A DNA stretch of 64,000 nt from Eucalyptus grandis (taxonomy: Eukaryota; Streptophyta; Magnoliopsida; Myrtales; Myrtaceae), in NCBI RefSeq assembly GCF_016545825.1, contig NC_052614.1, positions 3,758,630 to 3,822,629 of the forward strand, read 5' to 3'. Positions 11,999 to 21,603 of this stretch are shown here, piece by piece. The notes under the pieces are model-generated. The model worked only from the letters and a program-made list of their open reading frames with translations. It made no database searches and was not told the DNA's origin. The translations under genes were made by a program, and so were the position numbers. Every line of letters starts with the position of its first letter. The stretch's first letter is position 1.

Positions 11999-13076
11999 GG
12001 GTGCATTTGGTAACATTTTTGTTTAAAAATTGTTTCTGAGAATAGAAATAGAAAAAGGTATTTCTGCTTCAGGGGAACAATTTTTAACAAAAAAAACATG
12101 TTTGATAAATCTGTTCTAGAAATATAAAAAGAATAGAAACACGTTTAGTAAATTTGTATAATTTTTTTTTATTTCTTTTAATTTTTTAATATTTTTATTT
12201 TATCTTTTCTACTTTCTTTCTTATTTTCTTATTTATTTTTCCTTTTTTCTTTTTCCTTTTTTTCTTCTTTTGGTCGGTCGCCGGCCTCGGCCATGGCTGG
12301 CGACCAACCGACGGCCTTGCCTAGCCATGGCGAGGTTTTTGCGTTTTTGTTCTAAAATTATTTTTTTATTCTCAAAAACACATCTGGAACGGAAACAAGA
12401 AACAAAAAAAGTTATTTCATGTTTCTAGAACAAAATTTAGGAAAACTTTTTCTCTCTCTTCCATTTTCTTCTCTCTTTTTTTCTTCTTCTTTCTTCTTCT
12501 TTTTCTTTCTTTTTCTTTGGCCGGCGACCGGCCGTCAAAGGGCCGGCGACATGCCGAGGGCTGGTGACCTCGCCGGAGCGTCACCGACCCCTGGTGAGCT
12601 CGAGCTCGCCCGGATCTGGTGAGGCCGAGCCTCACCGGCCGTTGGGCGAGCTCGGCCTCGCCGGATCCGGGCGAGATCAAGCTCACCCGGCTCGGCGAGA
12701 GGTCACCCTCGCCTTGGCTGGGCGAGCTCCTCGTCAGGGGCCGGCGACGCTCAACCTCGTCGGGGGCAGGCGACGCTCCGGCGAGGTCACCGGCCCTCGA
12801 CGACCGGTCGCCCGCCATGGCCAAGGCCGGCGACCGGCCAAAGAAAAAGAAAGAAAAAGGGAGAAAAAATGGAAGAGAGAGAAAAGTGTTCCTAAATTTT
12901 GTTCCAAAAACAAGAAATAACTTTGTTTTGTTTCTTGTTTCCATTTCAAATGTGTTTCTGCGAACAAAAAAATAATTTTGGAACAAAATGCAAATAAACG
13001 CATTTCTATTCCTTTTTGTTCCCGAAACAAAAATTTGTGTTCCTGGGAACAGAAACACCTTTTACCATGCACGGCC
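11999..13076. mobile_element. PIF/Harbinger (Tourist)-like non-autonomous element
   Basis: The element is 1078 bp. The ends are GGGTGCATTTGGTAAC and, read inward from the other side, GGCCGTGCATGGTAAA, an imperfect inverted pair. It is flanked by TAA on both sides (11996-11998 and 13077-13079). The paralogue at 17274-17290 is an empty site (the start codon region runs directly into CTCTTCCAGTCAGGA). TAA duplication and G-rich TATTTGG-like ends are typical of PIF/Harbinger MITEs. The interior has a GC-rich core rich in GCCGGCGACCGGCC between long inverted arms. It separates the TNL coding region from its ancestral upstream sequence. Confidence 0.75.
12349..12984. repeat. Long inverted repeat (foldback) with GC-rich loop
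   Basis: The left arm (about 12349-12535) and right arm (about 12822-12984) are near-reverse complements. Matching blocks include AACAAAATTTAGGAA, CTCTCTCTTCC and TTTCTTTGGCCGG on one side with their complements on the other. The roughly 290-base centre is very GC-rich, with repeated GCTCGCC/GGCGAGC motifs. ORFs across it in several frames are low-complexity by-products. Confidence 0.75.
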
Positions 13077-13855
13077 TAAATCTCTTCCAGTCAGGAGTAG
13101 GTGGTTTAACGTGGACCAGTCATTTATTGAGATGCACGTGAAGAACACATTGAGTCCATCACCTCCGCATATATCAACGAATTTATCAAGGTACTAATGT
13201 GAATTAATTTTAAAAAAATATCATATTTGAAAGTTGATGTAGTATATAATAATTAATAATTATATTGTCTCATAATTCATTGGCTTTCGTGTCCAACTGT
13301 TGACGGGCTAAGACTTAATCTTTCTCTTGGCGATTTTCTTATTGGAAGGTATTAAAAGTAAACAATATCAGAGTAAAAAATTAATTGGTGCGAGAAGGAA
13401 GAAACAAATGTAGAGATATAAACGACTTTCGAAATGAAAGTAACTAAACAAGAACAAAAAGGAACCACCAAAGAAAATCCTTCTCCTTCCCTTTTTCTGG
13501 AAGAATGGAGGTTCTAGACAAAATTGCTGAAAAGTTTGGCCCCTATTTGTTTCAATTGTTGTTGTAGTCCACAGACACAACAAAGTGGAGATTTAAGTTG
13601 GGACATTTTGATATAGAATATATCTAAATTGAAAGGGAGCAAACTAACACTAAAGTCACTTGTAGGGAAAAAATTATTAAGATGTACGTGTGAATTATGT
13701 TAGGAAAATCCAACATTAGAGAATTTGTATGTTGTAAAACAATTATAATCACAATCAGCCCACAATTTATTTACATAATCTTTTAAGGGAAAGTGTATCT
13801 AATTGGATATATTGATACATTTAGACATTTCTTCTTAATTTAACGAAAAATACTA
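13077..13855 (-). repeat. TNL upstream region, copy U1
   Basis: This is homologous to 113-900 and 17281-18055, sharing GGTTTAACGTGG, CGACTTTCGAAATGAAAG and GACATTTTGATATAGAATAT. It is the ancestral upstream region of the intact TNL, now displaced by the 1.08 kb element at 11999-13076. Similarity stops at about 13855, where unrelated sequence begins. It probably contains the original promoter. Confidence 0.7.
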
Positions 13856-13970
13856 ATGTTGGATTAAGTGGGGAAATTCAACTTAAGAATGACAGCTGCA
13901 ACAACCGCTAGCATTTGAAATAGTAAATGTTTTTGGAAGAGTCAAGAGAATTGGATTTTGCAACAATTTA

Positions 13971-15047
13971 GGGTGCGTTTGGGAGAAGCTTTCGAAGGAG
14001 CTTTGGGCATCAAAAGCCCCTTTGACCAAAATAAGAGTGTTTGGGAAAAACTTTGGAAGTCCCTTAATGGCAAAGTGGCATTTGTAAGGCTGAAAGCCCA
14101 AGGCAAGTGAGGACCTGCTTTGGGCTTTCAGCTTTCTCGGCATGCCCATGTGATACTGTTCATTCTTTTTTTTTTTTCCCAAAATTGTCCTAATTTTTTA
14201 TTTTTCCATTTTTTCCCCTTGTATGAGACTGTTCATCTTCTCCGGGCCGGTTTGTGAGGGGCTAGCGACTGCTAGAGGGACATCGGCATGGTCGCGACAA
14301 CCTAGGCAATCGTCGTCGAGAGTCGGGCGACCTCCGCGAGTCGTGGCGTTGCATGACCCTTCGTGAGTCGCAGCGACTCAATGACCATGGCGAGGAGCCG
14401 CCCCGGCGAGTCGCAGCTCAGATTTGGGTCGCCCGACCCCCAGCGAGCCGGCGGCCCAGATTTGGGCTGCGGCGGCTCAGATTTGAGTCACCATGACCCA
14501 AATCCTCACCGATGGGTCACGCGACCCTCGGCAAGCCATTTGGTCGCAAATCTGGTTGCGACCAAATGCGATCGCCGGCGACTGTCACCTGCCGCACTGC
14601 GACCTCCGCACAGAGGTTGCCGGGGCCCCTCAACCCACCTGGTTACAGGTCTAGTCGCGACCAGATCTTATGCCAGAGGCTCGAGCGGCGACCAGATCTA
14701 CAACTAGATGGGTTGCAACCTTAGATCTGGTTGCCTGCGACCCTCTGGAAAGCGTCATGCAACCCTTGCCGGACTGGCTACTTTTGCTGAAAGGCCTGCA
14801 TCTAACTACCCACCCTTCGCTGGACCGCCTGCTCCTCACCGGTGACTACTTGTTCTTGGCCGGCCAATTCTCATTTTCTTTTTTCTTTTTTTTTGGAATA
14901 ACAAGTCTTTTGCAAACATCATTTTTTCAAACACCATTTTACTCAAAGACGACTTTCAAAATACAATTTACCAAACACAGTTTACATTTTGAAAAACTCC
15001 TTTGCATTTTCTCAAAGCTTTGCCCAAAAGCCTTTCCAAACGCACCC
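13971..15047. mobile_element. Second ~1.08 kb non-autonomous DNA element with GC-rich core
   Basis: The ends GGGTGCGTTTGG (13971) and CCAAACGCACCC (15047) are perfect inverted 12-mers, followed by similar AGCTTT-rich inner arms. The core (about 14240-14840) is GC-rich with repeated GGTCGC/GCGACC motifs. It is almost the same length as the element at 11999. I could not find a matching target duplication. It abuts TM9SF-like coding sequence on the right. Confidence 0.65.
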
Positions 15048-15470
15048 ATGATGAAGAATAGCTCGATGGAAAGGGTGCCCAACGGGAGAGTGCCAACACC
15101 AAGGACTAACAACCGAGATGGGTATTTCTGAGGTGGGATTTCCCTAGGAATTTGGTTAGTCCTCACAGGATATTCGATCTGGGGAGCTTTCGCTCCGAGA
15201 TATCTACCAAAAAGAGTAAGCGGAACTGACATGCAGAACCAGAGCAACAGCAGGATAACGAAAGAGAAAACGGGATAGCTCCAGTGCTGTGACTACCCCA
15301 CAAGCGAAAATTCAGAACAGTCAGGATCAAAAACGCTATACCGGGGAAGAAGCACGACACCCATCCCTTGTGATCACCAGAGCTGATGGTCCTCCAAAGT
15401 CGGACAGCAATATAACCAGCAACAACACCAAGAATCATGTAGAAGAACAGCATATCTCTCGATCCGCGTC
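15048..15470 (-). pseudogene. TM9SF (nonaspanin/EMP70) gene fragment
   Basis: Minus-strand reading gives LFFYMILGVVAGYIAVRLWR, then CFFPGIAFLILTVLNF and WGSHSTGAIPFS. After a frameshift near 15250 it continues with SVPLTLFGRYLGAKAP, IEYPVRTNQIPREIPPQKYP and GTLSIELFFIM. These are hallmark membrane-segment and loop motifs of transmembrane 9 superfamily proteins, which work in Golgi/endosomal sorting. Only about 140 of the usual 600-odd residues are present. Several residues are missing after GDHKGW, and the fragment ends where the element at 13971-15047 begins. It is certainly non-functional. Confidence 0.85.
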
Positions 15471-16044
15471 AAACCTGGATGAACCCAGTTGCGAAAGCAA
15501 GCTAATCAGGCAATGCAAAGAGCAAACCCCCATCTGGGTTCGACGATATCACTCATGAACGGCATCAACACGCACAAAAAACGACTAAAAACACACAGCA
15601 AAAGATCCCGACTCGCACTAGCAGCTGCTCGAACACCTAGAAAGATCAAGAAACGACAACAGAACAAGCGCGCACGAATGTCGCGAAGGGCACTGCAGAT
15701 CTGACTGACCTTCTATAAAGGAACGCGCATAGAGAGGGAGGGAGGGAGCAGGGGAGACTCGGGGGCAACCACAACGCCAGAAAGGTTAAATCTTTGGCCT
15801 TTATTTATTGCTGGGGATGGAGGAAGTCGAGAAGATGCGAGACGCGATGATATTTCTAGGATCCGTCCGATGGCGGTTTGACGTCTTTGCGTGAGCACGC
15901 TGAAATGGGGAATAACGTACCGCGGGGGGCACACTCCTCCTGCCGATTCTTTCCCCCTTCCCTTTCTTTCTCTCTCTCTCTCTTTCTTTTCTCCCCTTTT
16001 TCCTCCTCACGTCACTTCCAAATCCCCCCTCCCGCCCCAACCCA
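15471..16044. other. GC-rich insert between TM9SF fragment and TNL pseudogene
   Basis: This sequence is less AT-rich than its surroundings, with a CT-rich tract near 15960-16005. On the minus strand it runs from the broken NB-ARC exon into the TM9SF fragment. It has a TATA-like CCTTTATAGA near 15715 and a short frame that stops before the TM9SF part. It may be the captured 5' region of the TM9SF gene; no coding region is supported. Confidence 0.4.
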
Positions 16045-17273
16045 AATCTAGAACCGATGTTATTGATTCCATCGTCTCTGTTAGAGACTTCATGGGGGCT
16101 TCCTTTAAGAACTTCAGAGATCAATTCCTTCTGCAAGAGCACAATGCCCTCATGCGATTCCATTTCTCGGATATCAGCTAAGAAGCCATGGCGCTCGAAT
16201 TGGCTTGACAGTTTATTGTAGATGACTTTGGCAAGAGTATCTCCGAGTATCTCCGAATTTAGTATCTACCATAGTCATAATTTTTTTCACATGAATGCCC
16301 ACTCCCACCAAGTGTTTAGGGGTCACTAACTTAAAAGCTTTCTTTAACTCGCTCATCACAACAACCGCTTTTATGAGCTCTGCCTCATTCCTGTCAAAAT
16401 GGTGTTATGATTGAGATCATGAACAAATATAATGAGTAAAACTTACTAGAACAAACTCAGACAATAAGCAACAAGATGAATTGGCAAATTCATAATGGTC
16501 GATAGTCTAAACAACTATTGTACTTTGCCATATATTAATCAGCTTATATGAAAAAGGGATTTGGAAGTACCCATTAGCAATATTTTCGGATATCAGTCCT
16601 TTCAAGGATCCAACTTCTATGAGTGCTTGTCTCCATTCCTGAACGACGCTATCCTCAAAACGCTGCTTGTATGAATTGAAGACATCTCCAAAGGTTCCTT
16701 TGAGCCACTTCACATCTGCGGGCTCTACTTTATAGAATATGGGCAAGATCACTTGTTTCATCTCTTTCTTGCACTTGAGCAGCCGAACGAGCTCAAAAAT
16801 ACACCATTTGCTGGAAGCATAGCATTCCGAAAAAACTGGGGTCGAGATCTTGCTGTTGTCAATGGCCCAGAAAAGCTGTGGGCCAATTTCCTCTCCTAGA
16901 GGGAGCTCGTCGTTGTCTCTGAACACGCGAACTCTCGCTTCTTGGAGTCGCTCGTAGAGGTGGCTCGTAAAGCCCTGCGAGAGTCTGGACCTCTGAAGCT
17001 TAAGAACACATCATAATCATATCCTGGTGAAGCATCCGATGAAACTGGGGACTCAGAAACCGGCTTCTCCCTGAAGGTTATCGCCGTTCCGTTCATATTC
17101 AGAAATTCTAAGAGGATGAAAACCGAAAGCAAGACTACTCGGATGTGAAACCACAGCAAAAGAATGAAAGATCTGAGGATACAGATTTCCTCTCTTTCTA
17201 TAATGTACTCGCGTATTAAATTTAATGGAGGGAAACAAGTGAAGGTCCATCCTGGAGGTGTCCTACCAGACAT
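16045..17273 (-). pseudogene. Broken second TNL (TIR exon and 5' half of NB-ARC exon)
   Basis: This is a close copy of the 5' part of the intact TNL. The exon 1 equivalent is 16571-17273, starting MSGRTPPGWTF, with donor at 16570-16569. The exon 2 equivalent runs from 16390 down to 16045. Three lesions are visible. A missing base near 16975 shifts the frame just after FLSFRGPDSR. About 9 bp are lost at the start of exon 2. The P-loop codons (GMGGAGKTT in the intact gene) are deleted around 16230-16255. Homology ends abruptly at 16045, inside the NB-ARC exon before kinase-2, so the rest of NB-ARC and all LRRs are gone. Confidence 0.9.
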
Positions 17274-18087
17274 GGTAAAAAAAGCTCTTCCAGTCAGGAG
17301 GAGTAGGTGGTTTAACGTGGGTCATTATCGAGATGCACGTGAAAAACAGAGTCCCTCACCTCCAAATATATCAACGAATTTATTAAGGTACTAATGTGAG
17401 TTAATTTAAAAAAAAATTATATCTGAAACTTGATGTAGTATATAATAATTAATAATTCTATTTGTCTCATAATTCATTGGCTTTTGTGTCCAACTGTTGA
17501 CCGGCTAAGATTTAATCTTTCTCTTGGCGATTTTCTTATTGGAAGGTATTAAAAGTAAACAATATGAAAGTAAAAAATTAATTGGTGTGAGAAGGAAGAA
17601 ACAATGTAGAGATATAAACGACTTTCGAAATGAAAGGGACTAAACGAGAACAAAAGGGAACCCCCAAAGAAAATCCTTCTCCTTCCCTTTTTCCGGAAAA
17701 AGGAGGTTCTAGACAAAATTGCTGAAAAGTTTGGCCCCTATTTGTTTAAATTGTTGTTGTAGTCCTCAGACACAACAATGTGGAGATTTAAGCTGGGACA
17801 TTTTGATATAGAATATATCTAAATTGAAGGGGAGCAAACTAACACTTAGGTCACTTGTAGGGCAAAAATTATTAAAATGTACGTGTGAATTATGCTAGGA
17901 AAATACAACATTAGAGAATTTGTATGTTGTAAAACAATTGATAATCGCAATCAGCCCACAATTTATTTACATAATCTTTTAAGGGAAAGTGTATCTAATT
18001 GGATATGTTGATACATTTAGACATTCCTTCTCAGTTTAACAAAAAATACTAAGTCATATTGGAACCTATCGTTCCAAAATGACACAA

Positions 18088-18925
18088 AATAGTTCTTTAA
18101 CTTTGACCAAATGTGCAATATTATCAATGTACTTTTAATTCGTTCAATATAGTCTTTGAACTATTCTTAAATGTTCAATCTACTATGTAAACTTTCAATT
18201 TGCCAAATCTAGTCATTAAACTTTCCATAATAAAATCAAATGAATCCTTTAGTATCTATGGCAAGTTTTCATAATTACACTATTGCCTAGATTTTAAACT
18301 ATCTTTTTCATTTCAATAAGTTTCCTAAATCAACAAGAAAAACTGCTATCTTATTATTGCATTTTCACATTTTATATCTTTTAAATATTACTATAGTCTT
18401 ATTTAAGTATAATTTAATTTTAATTTCTATAATAGTAAGTGTTTTTATAAGAATAATTAATAGCAATAATAATCCATCTATACTTATACTAATCTAAATA
18501 TTTTTTCTTAATTTTTGTATGAAGAAGATTTTCGAGTTTTTGTGTTTCAAGTCATCTTAATGAAATTAAGTTATTTGTAAATTAGGAAATTAAAGTTGCA
18601 GGAATATCAACCTGATACAATTCTACCTGAGGTTCTACTTTCATTATTAAAGATATCATAAGCTAAAATATACTTAAATGGAACTATCCTAATATTTATA
18701 AAGACATATTTTATGTTGATTCGTGAAATGGATTAAAAATGAAAAGTTATTTTAAAATTAGTGATGAAAACTTTTGACTTTTTTTGTTATAGAAAGTCAA
18801 GGGACTATATTAAATATATTAAAATTTTTGGAACTAGATTAAACATTTTAAGAATAGTTCAAAGACCATATTAAACTAATCAAAAGTTTAATAATGGCAT
18901 TGTGAATTGAGTTAAAGTTCATCTA
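18088..18925. mobile_element. Non-autonomous element with long terminal inverted repeats, copy B
   Basis: The left end (TAATTCGTTCAATATAGTC, then TTTGAACTATTCTTAAATG) and right end (TTTTAAGAATAGTTCAAAG, then ACCATATTAAAC) are about 130-bp imperfect inverted repeats. There is no coding capacity. It is orthologous in position to copy A and is the best preserved of the three. Confidence 0.7.
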
Positions 18926-19218
18926 AGAGGTATTCGTTTATCATTTGCTTATGCTTTCTTTGAAACTCTATGTCCCTCCAATATTGCCCTATAGACTTTT
19001 CAAGAGTGGACTTTGCCCGGGCCTTGTGACCCTTGAGTCAACATGCTCATTTTAAGTCATAGGAAGATTAGGATTGGTCACACAATCACAAAGAAAATAG
19101 AGAATAAAAGCAATAAAGAGAATTTGTTCACTCTAAAATTAGAGTTACGTCTAGTTGATGATTCTACTATAATTAGTACTTTACACTTCTCTGTCATATT
19201 TCTTAATTGCAAGAGAAA

Positions 19219-19262
19219 ATGGAATATATATATATATATATAATATATTAAATATATATATC
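19219..19262. repeat. (TA)n microsatellite
   Basis: A run of AT dinucleotides with one break (TATATATATATATAATATAT), with no associated gene. Confidence 0.85.
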
Positions 19263-19591
19263 TAATAGTTATTTATGAGATTAAGCTCAAATTATCAATA
19301 AAATATGACTTAAAAAATAAAATAAAAACCTTTCAAGAGTATGAATGACACTTCAGTAAGGAGCTGGAGAGCATGGCAACTTGAAGTGATCTGTACAGAG
19401 AATACTCTATTGATAGGGCCCAGTCAAACGTCTGTTTCCGGCCTTCTTGTTCACACACGAGTAATTGACTATGGACATGCTTAATTTTTACCTTCATGTG
19501 GGGTCTTGTCCTCAATTTTTTTGAAGTGACAGATAATTAGTCCTAGTCTGGCCTTCCGGTCTATAGGCGATGTAGCTGGAATCTGGAGTTT

Positions 19592-19848
19592 GCCGGCCGG
19601 CCACCTCAGGAGGTTGCCACCTTCCGGGACCATTCATTGAGGGTTTACCAGTCTAATATGCTAAGAGAAGGTAGTGACCTCCCTCTAGGTGGGATCCCAC
19701 TGTTAGAAGCGTTGTGGCCGGAAAGCCCTATGAGGCCGTTATCCTGCGTACCTCCCCCTGACTTGCCTGTAAATGGCTTGTGGGGGGAAAGCACCCTGGG
19801 ATGGTCATTTCAGAGTAGAGCAGTTTAAAGACCTGCTCAGGTCTTCTA
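19592..19848. mobile_element. 257-bp GC-richer insertion in U2
   Basis: Copy U0 runs GGAGTTTCACTGCATGCC without interruption. Here GGAGTTT and CATGCC are separated by 257 bp beginning GCCGGCCGGCCACC. The insert has a different base composition from the flanks. No terminal repeats or coding frame are recognised; it could be a retroelement fragment. Confidence 0.5.
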
Positions 19849-20200
19849 CATGCCTTAATGGTCAAAATATTTCTTTTTATGACTAAGTTCTGTCATCAAG
19901 ACACTAAAGTAATTCAAAGTAACCAGCTGTCTAAGTCTGCCGACATCTTTAGGCAAATGACCAATTTTCAAAAATATATTGTTTTTCCAGCAAGCAATGG
20001 AAATCCATCAAATTTCCCTGGTAAAGGTCAACTGCTCACGTTTTCCTGCAGAATATTCGTTAAGCAAACTGCAAGTTCTGTTTTAGAGGTCTCGGTCAAC
20101 TCTAATGGCAGATTTCACATTTGATTCAGTGAAACAACGCGGAATAGACTTTATGGCAAGGTCCTTGGCGGTAGCTTCTATAACATTTTCAGTTACCCCA

Positions 20201-21027
20201 AGCACAGTTCTCCTAGGTAAACAGGAATTGAAGTGTGAAAGAACCCACAAAGATGTCAATGGGATTAAAAATAACGGAGGGGGTACTTCTATGCTATTCT
20301 TACTAAATTTAATGAAGACAAATATGACAATATGTAAGAGAAATACGCAAACAACGGCCGTCAACAGATTTCAGGGGAACTTGGCTAAATGTAGTGTACC
20401 TGCTTAAATTCATAAATGAGGTTCAAGCAAGTACACATGGAACTAAATTCACCATCGCCACCAACATCTAAACTTGATCGGATGTCAATCCAGAGAGTAC
20501 AAGTTTCAGAGAGAACAGTAACTTGCAAACTGCCAAAATGAAACAAAACAGAGGAAAGACCATTGAACAAGTTATGCATTTTCCGGCCACTTTACGTATT
20601 TCTTATAAAAAGGGAGAATGAAAGCTTCTTCTTTATTCCAAGAATAGAAATCATGGAGTATCAGATTTCAGTCAGTATAAATAATTTGTACCTATATATA
20701 TACTGACATGAATTCAGGTGAATTAATAGAAGTGCTGATTAAACGAGTTTTTCATTAAAATAGCAAAAATATGAACCAAAATAATTGAAGGGCTGCTAGA
20801 ATATGACAAAAATGTAAACCCAGTATGCGTACAAAACTCGCCCGTTTTAATACATACCATGAAAACGTCTCCATGGATTCGCTTGGCTAACGGAATAGTT
20901 AAAAGACACGCTGCTGTTCTGAGAAGTCTAAGCCAATATAAGAATCTACATATAGAAATGAACTCCGACAAACCATGTGCAAGCCAAGCCAAGCTAACAT
21001 TTAAAGCCATATAAACATTTTATAAAC

Positions 21028-21029
<2 letters not shown>
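20201..21029. other. Junction between TNL cluster and small-protein array
   Basis: No gene is supported. From about 20690 the sequence is related to 40215-40370 and 40595-40720 (ATATGCCGACATGAATTCAGG type). It is therefore the distal upstream part of the small-protein repeat unit, including AGCCAAGCCAAGC near 20979. Confidence 0.5.
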
Positions 21030-21075
<46 letters not shown>

Positions 21076-21336
21076 ATAGCTGGGAATCAAGAAAACCCTC
21101 GAAAAATCCGTTATTGGTTAACTAACCGGACGAGAACACTCGAAGCAAAATTAACGACATTTCTTGAATTCTAGCGAAAACCGAGGTCTCTTTTCTAGAG
21201 AACTCCTACACTTTGTTAACGTCCATCTCTTCCTACTCCTATTTAAATGTTCCCTGAGGCACTCGAGTGATTCATAACAAAAAATTTATACACAAAATAA
21301 GAGCAAGCACAGTAGAACTGTTGGAAAGAGAAGAGA
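21030..21336 (+). promoter_or_regulatory. Promoter of small-protein gene 1
   Basis: The order is CCAAG pentamers at about 20979, (CT)n at 21031-21072, GGTTAACTAACC at 21116-21127, TCTAGAGAACTCC at about 21195 and TATTTAAAT at 21240-21248, followed by about 90 nt of leader. The same order recurs before the other copies. Confidence 0.7.
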
Positions 21337-21603
21337 ATGGCCACCATAGCAGCTGAGACGATGCTTCGGTGTGTCGTAGAAGGAAGCTTGTCAGTGAACG
21401 ATGTGGAGATTGAGCGGAGACCATACCATCGCAATTGCGGGTGTGCACTTCACAAATTGAAAGGCGAACGGCCAACCGTATGCTCTCATCATAACAACGT
21501 GTCATTCCCCAAGAGAGAGTTATCCAGTAATTGCTCTTTTTCCACGGCAGGTTCCAAGTTCTCTTCTCATTCTTCCCTTTCGAACGGTTCTTACCATCAG
21601 TAG
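21337..21603 (+). CDS. Small Cys/His protein, array copy 1 (88 aa)
   Basis: I do not recognise a named family. The protein has three parts. The N-terminus (MATIAAETMLRCVVEGSLS) is conserved and slightly amphipathic. A highly conserved centre, DVEIERRPYHRNCGCALHKLKG at residues 22-43, has an H-x2-C-x-C-x2-H spacing that could bind a metal. The tail is Ser-rich and variable (CSHHNN, then SFPKREL, then many Ser). There is no signal peptide or membrane helix. The start is the first ATG after the TATA box and is shared by all copies. Conservation is strongest in the coding centre and the reading frame is kept in five copies, which argues for a real protein. Nuclear or cytosolic location is inference. 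Confidence 0.75.
   Translation: MATIAAETMLRCVVEGSLSVNDVEIERRPYHRNCGCALHKLKGERPTVCSHHNNVSFPKRELSSNCSFSTAGSKFSSHSSLSNGSYHQ

Larger units (their letters stand above)
17281..20200 (-). repeat. TNL upstream region, copy U2
   Basis: This is the most complete copy of the duplicated upstream region and matches 113-2215 plus 3378-3640. It includes the long-TIR element copy B (18088-18925) and a 257-bp private insertion (19592-19848). The conserved block at 19935-20200 (matched at 3378-3640) shows moderate conservation, but no convincing gene. Confidence 0.7.

Noticed and set aside
12417..13072. ORFs of 112-213 codons on both strands
   Set aside because: They are low-complexity, Arg/Ser/Pro-rich by-products of the GC-rich core of a mobile element. 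None has a domain.
20083..20364. 93-codon minus-strand ORF with a hydrophobic start, in the block conserved between U0 and U2
   Set aside because: The corresponding U0 sequence does not keep the frame open, so conservation reflects duplication and not coding.
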